Program-made: the position numbers and the translations under genes
Part shown: positions 26,201-34,719 of the stretch, one piece after another
Layout: each line of letters begins with the position of its first letter
How positions within the stretch are numbered: position 1 is the first letter of the stretch
Notes under the pieces: model-generated
Database searches by the model: none
What the model was told of the DNA's origin: nothing
What the model saw: the letters and a program-made list of their open reading frames with translations, nothing else
NCBI RefSeq assembly: GCF_004402045.1
Contig: NZ_SOMG01000030.1
Coordinates: forward strand, 1,054,001-1,118,000
DNA: 64,000 nucleotides
From: Lelliottia nimipressuralis
GTDB lineage: Bacteria > Pseudomonadota > Gammaproteobacteria > Enterobacterales > Enterobacteriaceae
Direction of reading: 5' to 3'

Positions 26201-26859
26201 ATGAACTCCAGCCATTCGCCGGCGTCCTGTACCTGCTCGCTCTCCTGCGTGGTGTATCGACCCGCCGTGTCCAGCAGCACCGCCTCGTTGGTGAACCACC
26301 AGTCGCAGTTGCGCGTGCCGCCGATGCCCCGCAGCGCGGTCTTACCGAAACGATCCGCCAGCGGGAACTGCAGTCCGGAGTTGACCAGCGCCGTGGTTTT
26401 ACCCGATCCCGGCGCGCCGATAATCACGTACCACGGCAGTTGATAGAGATATTGCGTGCTGAAGCGCTGGGTCCACTGGGCACCCTGTCCCGCTTTGCTG
26501 AAGTGCGCTTTTTTCAGCATTTGCGCGGCTTCATCAAAACGGCTGGCGAGGATCTGCTCCTCGCTGTTCAGTCGCTTCTGCGGATCCGCCGCTTCCGGGC
26601 TGGTGGTGTTCTCATTGAGCTTGTCCATCAGCTTGCGGTTCAGCCAGGCATTGTACAGCCGCGGCAGAATGTGGCCCTGCGCCCAGAGCAGATAGACCAC
26701 GGCGATGCTGATAATGCGGTTCTGTTCGGATTCAAGCGGCCGGGTGTCCACGATGGACAACAGGGGACCAATCATCCAGATCACCGCCGCCAGCGCCGTT
26801 ACGCCGAGGAAGCTCCACAGAATGCGGTTGGTCAAAATGGAAAGAAGTGTAGTCAGCAT
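23239..26859 (-). CDS. tssM: T6SS membrane-complex protein TssM (IcmF)
   Basis: 1206 residues. Two membrane segments near the N-terminus (about 10-35 and 48-62) and a third at about 470-495 bracket a cytosolic GTPase-like domain with an intact Walker A motif, GAPGSGKT (148-155). The long periplasmic part follows. TssM links TssL in the inner membrane to the TssJ lipoprotein at the outer membrane, forming the trans-envelope channel. It starts two bases after the tssL stop. Confidence 0.97.
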   Translation of the reverse strand: MLTTLLSILTNRILWSFLGVTALAAVIWMIGPLLSIVDTRPLESEQNRIISIAVVYLLWAQGHILPRLYNAWLNRKLMDKLNENTTSPEAADPQKRLNSEEQILASRFDEAAQMLKKAHFSKAGQGAQWTQRFSTQYLYQLPWYVIIGAPGSGKTTALVNSGLQFPLADRFGKTALRGIGGTRNCDWWFTNEAVLLDTAGRYTTQESEQVQDAGEWLEFMGLLRKYRRRQPINGVIITISISDLLTQSAEASRQQAVNLRQRLSELHEQLGIRFPVYVMVTKADLLKGFRAWFADYDKAQRDQIWGFTLPWEQTKHADYDLMGNFQQEFSLLQQRLDAGLPETMLKEHDAKTRAEAYLFPQEFAALRPLLADYLSTVFARSNFETEFSPRGIYFASGTQEGMPFDRVMGELNRALSLPEGAEADRWDSVSKEAPIPGAKGQSFFIKNLLQNVIFQEAGIAGENRWWELRNRAVIWSGYAALLALLVILGGLWLTSYAKNKAYLEEVDAKVPLLDQQSKALQGQTQRDLFDLLPLLNGLVDLPKSDAFDVNDPPVSRRMGLYRGDDVSDASQSLYQKALDQMLLPAVAMHITTWLRNDNGSDVEYSYEALKAYQMLYQPKQYDGKFLHSWVMLNLQRNLPQNVTKAQLQQLEWHLTQLLEPKIQASPYAQDESLVARERAMINQQPLSTRVYGRLKRLLEHDENLKPVSLSDLGGPQSELVFSRKSGKPVSEGVPGLYTPDGYWKSFNGQIDSVTTALHEDDAWVLGAATAQEDKQQIDNAVRQLYMRDFIANWDRFLADIQLNNSADLSQRINTARLLSGANSPLRRLVQNLSQVLNLSRNAPVPEDAGKAQDQSNRATRTLEALFSNNDAAPTQAAVVTQAPEQLVTDHYAPMIELAQPLEKGGKTIVFDDFLKQVDELYRYLTAVQDAANSGMPAPGGEAISRLQASAGRLPGGLQTMFSNMAVGASSDTQRRDLENVRKRINVEVGGFCRQAIAGRYPLVRSASTEVTPDDLARMFAPGTGLMDAFFRDNLTNKVDTTQANWRFMPGIDGKTLPGSEGLLRPFQQAQSIRDAFFANGATTPSFKVTVRTVRMDNTILNLTLDVDGQLLRYSHGPQAVQIMNWPGPGGTNQVRMQLGLANGSTATLVTNGAWALNRFFDKASTSPGAGSLSRQATFNVDGHQVTLEFAPNSIRNPFQLPRFSCP

Positions 26860-26861
26860 CC

Positions 26862-28100
26862 TTAGTTTCCTTGCGGCAATCCGTTCAGCTCGGCCTGCGT
26901 ATTTTCAGGCGACACCAGCAGAGTAATTTCCACACGGCGGTTACGGGCGCGGTTTTCTGGCGTCGTGTTTGGCGCCACCGGGTTAATCTCGCCCCGCCCT
27001 TCCGCTTTCACGCGGCCAGGCTGAGAGAGGCTTCCCTGCAGCATTTTCTGTACAGAGCGGGCACGTTCCAGAGAGAGTTCGTAGTTAGAGGCAAAGCGCG
27101 CGCTGCGGATCGGCACGTTGTCGCTGTAGCCCACCACCAGAATTTTGCCGCTGACGTTATTCATCGCCTGCGCAATGCGGTTGATCACCGGCTCATAGCG
27201 GTCGCGCACGACGGTAGAGGCAGACGCAAACAGCCCGTCGCCTTTCAGGATAACGACGCTGCGATCCGCTTCGTCTTTCACCGCGACGAGGCCAGCTTCG
27301 ATTTCCGGTTTCAGGAAGCCCCGCAGGTTCAGCACCGCCGGTAGCTGACGAGCCGGCTGCTGAATAGTGGTTTCCGGCAGCTGAGACTGGTAAATCTTCG
27401 CCAGCACCGGGTTAGTGTTATCGCCGAGACGCCAGTTAAGCACGATATAGAAGAGACAGGCGATAAACCCGGCCAGCGCCACGCAGGCCCACAGGGGAAC
27501 CATCGGCCGCCAGAGCTTGCGCAGCACCGGACGATCTTCCGGATGGGGTGAGAGCGGCGGCGGATAGCTGCCGCGCACGCCGCGGATCATCTGCCACAGC
27601 CGCTGCTTGATGGTTTCAAGCTGGGTGCGGCCATTGTCCAGCACCCGATAGCGCCCTTCGAAGCCGAGCAGCAGACAGTAGTTGATCATCTCCAGCAGGA
27701 GGATATGTTCGCGCGGGTTCTGCGACAGGCGCGCCAGCAGCTGGAAAAACTTCTCGCCGCCCCAGGTTTCGTTATGGAACGTGACCAGCAGGCCATTGCT
27801 TGACCAGACGCCACTGCTGCCCCAGGGGGTGAGCGCGGCGGCTTCATCAAGCGCCGTACACAGACAGTAACGAGCCCCGACGATCACTTCGTAAGGCAGC
27901 CCTGCCTGCTGGCAGCGGACTTCAAAACGGCGAATCTCATCGATCAGACGCTGGCGTAACGCCACCTGGTCGTCATGCGATACCGAATGACGAATCTGCG
28001 GGATCGCATTGAGCAGCGGATTGGCGGCCGCCACCAGCTGATTGTTGCTACTGGCTCCGGTAAACGCGGCATCACTGCCGGTATCCTGTCGTTCCTGCAT
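26862..28100 (-). CDS. tssL: T6SS membrane-complex protein TssL with OmpA-like domain
   Basis: 412 residues. The N-terminal DotU domain (residues about 30-190, including ARYCLCTALDEAA and WSSNGLLVTFHNETWGGEKF) is cytosolic. A membrane anchor spans 201-222, and a C-terminal OmpA-like peptidoglycan-binding domain occupies about 290-400 (VVGYSDNVPIRSARF, NYELSLERARSVQ). The built-in OmpA domain makes this an evolved TssL that can anchor the complex to the cell wall without a separate TagL protein. Confidence 0.96.
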   Translation of the reverse strand: MQERQDTGSDAAFTGASSNNQLVAAANPLLNAIPQIRHSVSHDDQVALRQRLIDEIRRFEVRCQQAGLPYEVIVGARYCLCTALDEAAALTPWGSSGVWSSNGLLVTFHNETWGGEKFFQLLARLSQNPREHILLLEMINYCLLLGFEGRYRVLDNGRTQLETIKQRLWQMIRGVRGSYPPPLSPHPEDRPVLRKLWRPMVPLWACVALAGFIACLFYIVLNWRLGDNTNPVLAKIYQSQLPETTIQQPARQLPAVLNLRGFLKPEIEAGLVAVKDEADRSVVILKGDGLFASASTVVRDRYEPVINRIAQAMNNVSGKILVVGYSDNVPIRSARFASNYELSLERARSVQKMLQGSLSQPGRVKAEGRGEINPVAPNTTPENRARNRRVEITLLVSPENTQAELNGLPQGN

Positions 28101-28117
28101 ATTAAGCGCTCGCTTTA

Positions 28118-29461
28118 TTATTCAGTCGGGCTACGGATGGCCCAAAACTCCATATCCAGCCCCGGGAACTCCCCTGCAAGATGCAGGGCGAATGCGCCGG
28201 ACTTATCCATCTCGTGCCACAGCTCGCTGCCCTTCTCGAGCTCAAAGTAGCTGTAGCCGGCATGCCACGGGATCTGCGGCGGTGCGACCGGCATGGCGCG
28301 CAGCATAATGCCCGGCAGCTGAAGCTGAACCAGATCGCGGATTTTCGAGACCGGCGCGACCTTCATCTGCGCCGGGAAATGCGTTTGCAGGTGTTCGCCT
28401 GGCACATTGGCTTTTACCGCCAGCACGAAACCAAACTCACGCACCATGCTCGTTTCAGGCACCGTGGCGATATTCAGGCCGTGAGAGCGCTCGTTAAGCG
28501 GCAGCTGAATCGCGTGGTCTTCCATCACCAGCGACAGTCCCTGGCGCAGCATCAGCATCAGTTTGCTGAAGCAGTTTGCCAGATCGTCATGATCGTAAAT
28601 CGGCAGCACGCTTTCGGTGGTACGTTGCGACGTCCAGGTGGAGAGCTCGGTGGCGAACGGCAGCCAGCTGCGCCAGAGCGTTTCCGGATGCAGCAGCGGG
28701 AGGGTTTTTAAATGAGACACCTCGCCCAGATGACGGTTAACCAGCGACAGCAGCGTAAACTCAATCATTTCCGAGGTGTTAAAGCGGCCAGGCTGGCGCA
28801 GACGGCCGCCAATCTGCTGGCTGCGCTGCACCAGTAAGCCGTGCAGGTCGTTGATCATGCTGTAGATCTGCGGGCTGTTATTGGCATTCAGCATCGGCGG
28901 GATGTAGCTGTTATCGAGCCGCACGTGGTTGTCGTTACGTTTCTCAGCCACAAACGCCACGCCGATGGCGGTCCATTCGGCTGTGAGGTCTTTTTCGAGC
29001 ATCAGAGTCAGACGCAGACGGCCAAACTGGACGGTGGCATCCCCCACCGACATGGCGTTATCGTCTTCCACCTCTTGCTCGAACGCGATAAAGCGCGCCA
29101 GCGAGGCCGGCTCTTCGCTGAAAATCACCTCTTCTCTCTCGCCACGACGAACCGGCAGTGCGAGCACCACCTTTTCATTGGTGAGGTTGTCAGGAATTTT
29201 CAGCGGCACAGGACCGTTGCGCCCGTTACGGACCTGGAAAAAAGTGCCGTCGGGCAGCAACCCGCTGCAGTAGCTCAGGGCAATGCATCCCTGACGAAGC
29301 ATCGCTTCATCCAGTTCAACGTCAAGAAAGCCCCAGAGATAGGAACGCTGCAGCGCACCCCATTCACGAACATGGTTGAGCAGATAACTTTCAGTCCGCT
29401 GAAAATGGTGTGGACGCAGGAACATGCCTTCGGTCCAGACGACCTTTTCTGCTTTGGTCAT
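28118..29461 (-). CDS. tssK: T6SS baseplate-to-membrane connector TssK
   Basis: 447 residues, usual length. The start MTKAEKVVWTEGMFLRPHHF is the TssK signature, and RTESYLLNHVREWGALQRS follows. TssK trimers connect the TssE/F/G wedges to TssL and TssM. Tail similarity to phage receptor-binding proteins is known for the family. The gene lies 17 bases upstream of tssL and 28 bases after tssJ. Confidence 0.96.
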   Translation of the reverse strand: MTKAEKVVWTEGMFLRPHHFQRTESYLLNHVREWGALQRSYLWGFLDVELDEAMLRQGCIALSYCSGLLPDGTFFQVRNGRNGPVPLKIPDNLTNEKVVLALPVRRGEREEVIFSEEPASLARFIAFEQEVEDDNAMSVGDATVQFGRLRLTLMLEKDLTAEWTAIGVAFVAEKRNDNHVRLDNSYIPPMLNANNSPQIYSMINDLHGLLVQRSQQIGGRLRQPGRFNTSEMIEFTLLSLVNRHLGEVSHLKTLPLLHPETLWRSWLPFATELSTWTSQRTTESVLPIYDHDDLANCFSKLMLMLRQGLSLVMEDHAIQLPLNERSHGLNIATVPETSMVREFGFVLAVKANVPGEHLQTHFPAQMKVAPVSKIRDLVQLQLPGIMLRAMPVAPPQIPWHAGYSYFELEKGSELWHEMDKSGAFALHLAGEFPGLDMEFWAIRSPTE

Positions 29462-29489
29462 GATGATGTGTTTCCTGTTATGAAGCGCG

Positions 29490-29993
29490 TTACTGGCTGA
29501 TGACCCGAATGCCGTTCACGTCGAGAAAGACGTTGGCCTGAAGTTCATCTGCGGACCATTTCCAGAACTGATAGATATGATTTTCGCCAGGCACAGGCAG
29601 AGGGAGTGAAACGCGCCATTTTTTGCCATCCAGCATCTGATATTCCGCCATCACGCCGATGTAGCGAGCCTCCGGAGAGCTTTGCCCGGTGAGGGTTTTC
29701 GACAGCTGTCCCGGCATCAGGAAGAACACATCGCTGTTCAGCAGATTCGCGCCAAGCGTGGCTGACGCGTTGTTCTGCAGGGAGTAGAAGTCGCTGGACA
29801 TAAAATCCGCATCGGATTTCAGCAACAGCACCCGAACCTTAAGCGGCGCAGATTCATTGATTTGTGGATGAGCCTGAAACTGCAGATTGTAGCGGGAAGG
29901 GTCGCTGTGTGAAGACGACGTACAACCACTGACAAGGGCGAAAACCACCGCGTAAAAGAATAACCACAGCTTATGAAAATTTTTATTATTCAT
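29490..29993 (-). CDS. tssJ: T6SS outer-membrane lipoprotein TssJ
   Basis: 167 residues. Lipobox LVSGC puts the acylated cysteine at residue 24. The mature protein is a beta-sandwich of the expected size, with NLQFQAHPQINESAPLKVRVLLLK and the conserved LLKSDADFMSSDFYSL stretch typical of TssJ. It anchors TssM to the outer membrane. It begins the core gene run after an SH3-like lipoprotein gene 23 bases upstream. Confidence 0.95.
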   Translation of the reverse strand: MNNKNFHKLWLFFYAVVFALVSGCTSSSHSDPSRYNLQFQAHPQINESAPLKVRVLLLKSDADFMSSDFYSLQNNASATLGANLLNSDVFFLMPGQLSKTLTGQSSPEARYIGVMAEYQMLDGKKWRVSLPLPVPGENHIYQFWKWSADELQANVFLDVNGIRVISQ

Positions 29994-30016
29994 AAAAATG
30001 CGCTCATGAAAGCCGT

Positions 30017-30511
30017 TTAGTTCAGGATCCAGGTACCGTTAGCGCTGTCTTTGCAGGCTTTGCTGTTGCCATCGACATCCACACAGGTCGCTTTTTTACG
30101 CGCCTTAGGACGAATGGCCTGTTTACGCACGGCGGCATCGTACTGATCGGCCTTAATAACGGCGCGCATCGGGACGTAGCCAATCAGCTGATCGTTACCT
30201 TCATCGGCGAGCGCCATCCAGTAGTGTTCAACCTGTCCCAGCACCACGTATGTTTTTCCAGTCTCCAGGTTGCGGATAACTTTACCGCCAAAGTCAGGAC
30301 GGCTCATCAGGGAGGCTGGGTACATGGCACGATACGGCTCGTTGACCGGCGTGAACTCCGTCGGCGGCGTAACAGCGTGACGGTGGGTTAAGGTTACGCC
30401 GTTGACCTGGCTGGTCTCGATCGTATCGTCGTTGATCACAGGTTTCTGCGGCGCTTTACAGCCCGCCACCGCCATTACAAACAGAAGTGAAAACAGTACG
30501 CGCATTTTCAT
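30017..30511 (-). CDS. SH3-like lipoprotein at the head of the T6SS unit
   Basis: 164 residues. Lipobox VAGC places the acylated cysteine at residue 18. A stretch from about residue 74 (GGKVIRNLETGKTYVVLGQ then HYWMALADEGNDQLIGYVPM) has the pattern of a bacterial SH3 domain, which often binds cell-wall peptides. The C-terminus carries two cysteines (ATCVDVDGNSKACKD). First gene of the minus-strand T6SS run. A role in fitting the secretion complex to the cell wall is inferred from fold and position only. Confidence 0.75.
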   Translation of the reverse strand: MKMRVLFSLLFVMAVAGCKAPQKPVINDDTIETSQVNGVTLTHRHAVTPPTEFTPVNEPYRAMYPASLMSRPDFGGKVIRNLETGKTYVVLGQVEHYWMALADEGNDQLIGYVPMRAVIKADQYDAAVRKQAIRPKARKKATCVDVDGNSKACKDSANGTWILN

Positions 30512-31511
30512 ATGCTTTTCCGTAGCGATATTTCGATGATGGAGATAAGGGGATGAAGTTTGACTTAAGTGCTATCGTTAAAATAGCCAGGATATTTTCG
30601 GGGCGTTACTATTTTAAAGGCATAGCTACCGCACGAGCCCTTCAGAATAAGGCCCAGTGTCTTCCTGACATATTTTGACAAACGGTAAACAAGTTTACAT
30701 GAGCTTCGTATCAATTCAATATTTACCGCTACGTAACTGATGGTAAATGAAGCAGTCGGAAAATTATAGGATTAATCTGAGAAAAAAATACGACACAGCC
30801 TGCACCCTTTTATTACCCCACCCCAACACGACATAACATCATGTTTTATAAATTAAAAACACAAAAGAGAACCACTTTCATTAACGCAATACTGCTATTA
30901 TCGCCACTACCATAATTAGTAGAATTCGCGTATTGGTGATGCCACAAGAATATACCGACGATGAATTATTTGTTGCACTAACAGGGTATCTTTAATATTC
31001 ATCGTAATTCACCGTCAAAATGGGAATATTTCACTTATGCCGAACGGCGTTAATTTCACGCCTCAAAATAACTTTATATTTCACGTTGTGATAATTACCC
31101 ACTAAGACATAAATTATATCCATTAATCATTAAGCCTGAGTAAACATTCCCGTCACTCTCGCGTTGCCCAATGCGCCAGATCGCCTGCCAGGTCCGAATA
31201 TTGTCTTTTTCACCAATCGTAAGCTTCATTCGAAGTTTAACTGGTACTACATCCTCCTGCGTTCGCCGCCATCTATCCCACCTACCGGATGATAGATAAG
31301 ATTTATTATTCAAATGATAAAATTTCGTTATAATTTCTTTAAATATTTATGCAACTTAGATGATAACTAACTGTAATAAAAAGAATTTAAGATAAGGCAT
31401 TTTGCCGTGCCGTATGCGCACAGACACCCGGCCGTCATTGCTTTCGCTTATTGTCTTCTTCAGTGATTTATTGGCTTAGTCGCCGTAAGACCGAACGAAT
31501 CAGGAGTTGGT
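30512..31511. other. AT-rich 1-kb intergenic region between T6SS genes and the oxidoreductase gene
   Basis: No protein-coding gene that I can support. Base composition is markedly richer in A and T than on either side, especially 30,680-31,130 and 31,300-31,400. It separates two divergent units, so it should hold the T6SS promoter on one strand and the promoter for the gene at 31,512 on the other. Only very short open frames occur (18-24 codons near 30,841 and 30,940, and a 72-codon TTG-initiated frame at 31,095-31,313). AT-rich promoter DNA of this kind is a common target of H-NS silencing of T6SS loci, which is inference here. Confidence 0.6.
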
Positions 31512-33800
31512 ATGAACAATAAAAGACGCTCAGTGCCCGGTATCAGACACTATGATGGTCCTGCCGGAGGCTGGGGCGCGTTAAAAGCCACGGCCATTGC
31601 GGTACGTACCCAGATGGATACCCTTGATGCCCCCGCGACGCTGTTGCGCACCAATCAACCTGACGGTTTTGACTGCCCGGGCTGCGCGTGGCCCGATAAA
31701 GAACATAAATCGACGTTTCAGTTCTGCGAGAATGGCGCCAAAGCGGTGACCTGGGAAGCAACCAGCAAACGTGTAACCCCCGCGTTTCTGGCGGAAAACA
31801 GCGTCTCCTCGCTGCTGGCAAAATCGGACTTTGAACTGGAAGGCTATGGTCGGCTGACGCATCCCCTGCGCTATGACCGGGACAGCGATACCTTCAGGCC
31901 CGTCGAATGGGACGAGGCATTTCAACGCATCGGCGAGGTGTTGCGCGGGCTCGAACCGGACCAGGTTGAGTTCTATACCTCCGGGCGAGCCTCTAACGAA
32001 GCGGCGTATCTGTTCCAGCTGTTCGCCCGCGAATACGGCACCAATAATTTCCCGGACTGCTCGAATATGTGTCATGAAGCCACCAGCGTCGGTCTGCCGC
32101 GGTCGATTGGCATCGGGAAAGGCACCGTCTCGCTGGACGACTTCGACAAGACCGAGCTGGTGATCTCCATCGGCCACAACCCCGGCACTAACCATCCGCG
32201 CATGATGGGTACTCTTCATGAGCTGGCGCGTCGCAATGTGCCGATTATCGTCTTTAACCCGCTGCGCGAGCGCGCCCTGGAACGCTTCGCTGACCCGCAA
32301 AGCGTGATTGAAATGGCGACCTACGGCTCCACGGATATCGCCTCAACCTATTTCCAGGTGAAGGCCGGGGGCGATGCCGCCGCGCTGAAAGGTCTTGCCA
32401 AACACCTCCTGGAGATGGAGGCTGAACGCGGTGACGTGCTTGACCACGCGTTTATTGCAGAGCATACCCAGGGCTTTGAGGATTTTGCCGCCGATATCGC
32501 GCAAACCTGCTGGGACGATATCGAGCACGAGTCGGGCCTGAGCCAGCAGGCGCTCGGGAAAGTGGCCGAGGCCTATGCAAAATCGAAGGCCACCATCATT
32601 ACCTACGGGATGGGGATTACCCAGCACAATAAAGGCACGGCAAACGTGCGGCTGATCGCTGACGTGCTGCTGCTGCGCGGCAATATCGGCAAGCCCGGCG
32701 CGGGAATCTGCCCGCTGCGCGGTCATTCTAACGTGCAGGGGAACCGCACCGTCGGGATTAGCGAGAAACCCACGCCGGCCTTCCTGAACCGTCTGAAGGA
32801 CGTGTTCGGCTTTGAGCCGCCGTCTCACCACGGGCATGACGCGGTGCAGGCGACGCAGGCGATGATCGACGGCAGGGCGAAAGCGCTTATCTGCCTCGGC
32901 GGCAATTTTGCGGTGGCGATGCCCGATCATGAACGCGGTTTTCCGGCGATGGGTAACCTGGATTTGAGCGTCCACGTCGGTACTAAGCTGAACCGCACGC
33001 ATCTGCTGGTAGGCAAAGAGACCTTTATATTTCCGTGTCTCGGCCGTACCGAACTGGATATCCAGGCTACCGGCCGTCAGTCCATCACCGTCGAAGACTC
33101 TATGTCGATGGTGCATGCCTCCTCCGGCAAGCTGAAACCTGCCTCACCGTTGCTCCGTTCAGAACCCGCTATCGTCGCCGGCATGGCAAAAGCCACCCTG
33201 CCAGCCACCCGCGTGGACTGGATGACGCTGGTTGAGGATTACGACCGCATCCGAGATCTGATTGAGCAGACCATCCCGGGCTTTGAGAACTACAATGCGC
33301 GGATCCGCGTTCCCGGCGGCTTCCGGATGCCGCTGCCGCCAACGCAACGTATCTGGCCAACGGCGACGGGAAAAGCGATGTTCTCGGTATTCGACGGTGT
33401 TCACGAGAACGCCAGCGGCGAAGGTGAACACGTTCTGCGCCTGATCACGCTGCGCAGCCACGACCAGTACAACACCACCATTTACGCCCTCGACGACCGC
33501 TACCGTGGCGTGTTTGGCCGCCGCGACGTGCTGTTTATGAACGAAGACGATATGGCGCAGTCAGGACTGGAACACGGCGACCGCGTGGATATCGAAACCG
33601 CCCTGCCCGGCAGCGTTCAGCGTCTGGAAGACATCACCGTGGTGGCGTACAGCATCGCCCCGGGCTCTGTCGGCGCCTACTACCCGGAGGCCAACGTGCT
33701 GGTACCGCTCGACTATCTGGATAAGGACAGCGGAACGCCGTCTTATAAATCCGTTCCGGTTCGCATTACCCTGCGCTCAAAAGAGATCCGCATGCTGTAA
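31512..33800 (+). CDS. YdeP/FdhF-like molybdopterin oxidoreductase
   Basis: 762 residues, with AGGAG five bases before the ATG. N-terminal cysteines in a CPGC pair (55, 58) and Cys72 replace the classical four-cysteine iron-sulfur pattern of formate dehydrogenases, as in the YdeP subfamily. The molybdopterin domains are recognisable (YTSGRASNEAAYLFQLFARE, DCSNMCHEATSVGL, GHNPGTNHPRMMG, LLRGNIGKPGAGICPLRGHSN, and the C-terminal dinucleotide-binding domain). Cys183 or Cys187 lies where formate dehydrogenase H has its selenocysteine. In E. coli YdeP is linked to acid resistance, but the substrate is unknown. A LysR gene follows 22 bases downstream. Confidence 0.88.
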   Translation: MNNKRRSVPGIRHYDGPAGGWGALKATAIAVRTQMDTLDAPATLLRTNQPDGFDCPGCAWPDKEHKSTFQFCENGAKAVTWEATSKRVTPAFLAENSVSSLLAKSDFELEGYGRLTHPLRYDRDSDTFRPVEWDEAFQRIGEVLRGLEPDQVEFYTSGRASNEAAYLFQLFAREYGTNNFPDCSNMCHEATSVGLPRSIGIGKGTVSLDDFDKTELVISIGHNPGTNHPRMMGTLHELARRNVPIIVFNPLRERALERFADPQSVIEMATYGSTDIASTYFQVKAGGDAAALKGLAKHLLEMEAERGDVLDHAFIAEHTQGFEDFAADIAQTCWDDIEHESGLSQQALGKVAEAYAKSKATIITYGMGITQHNKGTANVRLIADVLLLRGNIGKPGAGICPLRGHSNVQGNRTVGISEKPTPAFLNRLKDVFGFEPPSHHGHDAVQATQAMIDGRAKALICLGGNFAVAMPDHERGFPAMGNLDLSVHVGTKLNRTHLLVGKETFIFPCLGRTELDIQATGRQSITVEDSMSMVHASSGKLKPASPLLRSEPAIVAGMAKATLPATRVDWMTLVEDYDRIRDLIEQTIPGFENYNARIRVPGGFRMPLPPTQRIWPTATGKAMFSVFDGVHENASGEGEHVLRLITLRSHDQYNTTIYALDDRYRGVFGRRDVLFMNEDDMAQSGLEHGDRVDIETALPGSVQRLEDITVVAYSIAPGSVGAYYPEANVLVPLDYLDKDSGTPSYKSVPVRITLRSKEIRML

Positions 33801-33822
33801 GGCTGTTCGCGCAAAGAAAAAG

Positions 33823-34719
33823 ATGGATATTAAACAGTTAAAATACTTAATCGCACTCGACCAGACCCGGCACTTTGGTAAAGCGGCCTCGCAGTGCAAT
33901 ATCACCCAGCCGACCCTCTCCATGCGCATCCGCAACCTGGAAGAGGAGCTGGGGCTGGTGCTGATCGTGCGCGGACAGCGCTTTGAAGGGTTTACGCCGG
34001 AGGGAGAGCGCATCCTTGCGTGGGCTCGCTCCCTGCTGGCCGCGCACGACGGCTTACAGGCGGAAGCCGCGCTGTGCAAAGGCCAGGTGGTGGGTGAATT
34101 ACGGTTGGGGATGGTGCCGCTGGCGAGTGTGGATCCGATGATCTTTATTCGTCTGCTGACGCAAAAATACCCGGAGCTGACCTACAGCCTCTATTCTATG
34201 TCCTCCGCACAGATAGCCGATGGCGTCAGCCGCAACCAGCTTGAACTTGGGATTTGCTACCTCAATAGCATCGACACCAGCCTGTTCGACATTATTCAGT
34301 TGCCCAAAACGAAGATGGGTCTGCTGCACGACACCCGCCACTTCCAGCTACGCCAGGAGAGACTGACCTGGCGCGATCTGATGGATTTTCCGCTGGGGTT
34401 CCTGACCAAAGGGATGCATTACCGGGCGCATATGGAGGCCAGCTTTAACGCGGCGGGCATCGAACCGACGTCGGTTTTTGAGAGCGACTCCACGTTCCAG
34501 ATCATTCAGGCGGTTCAGAGCGGCGTGTGCTGCGCCGTGATGCCGCTGAACAACGGTCTGGAGGATCTGAACAGTAATTTCAGGATAGTCCCCATCACCG
34601 ACGCAAATATTGAGGCTCCCGTCGGACTGATTATGCGCAGGCAGAAACCCGTATCTTCACTGGCGCTGCGCTGTTTTACCGATGCGCAGGAAATTTTTCA
34701 TGCGGACAATGAGGCGTAA
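33823..34719 (+). CDS. LysR family transcriptional regulator
   Basis: 298 residues. The winged helix-turn-helix covers residues 1-60 (MDIKQLKYLIALDQTRHFGK, AASQCNITQPTLSMRIRNLE). The effector-binding domain follows. It lies 22 bases after the molybdopterin oxidoreductase on the same strand, so the two probably share a transcript. LysR regulators usually control adjacent genes, making the oxidoreductase a likely target. The last 22 bases overlap the 3' end of the opposing gene tail to tail. Confidence 0.9.
   Translation: MDIKQLKYLIALDQTRHFGKAASQCNITQPTLSMRIRNLEEELGLVLIVRGQRFEGFTPEGERILAWARSLLAAHDGLQAEAALCKGQVVGELRLGMVPLASVDPMIFIRLLTQKYPELTYSLYSMSSAQIADGVSRNQLELGICYLNSIDTSLFDIIQLPKTKMGLLHDTRHFQLRQERLTWRDLMDFPLGFLTKGMHYRAHMEASFNAAGIEPTSVFESDSTFQIIQAVQSGVCCAVMPLNNGLEDLNSNFRIVPITDANIEAPVGLIMRRQKPVSSLALRCFTDAQEIFHADNEA

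Noticed and set aside
31095..31313. 72-codon minus-strand frame in the AT-rich intergenic region
   Set aside because: It needs a TTG start, has no clear ribosome-binding sequence and no recognisable similarity. A real small gene cannot be excluded.
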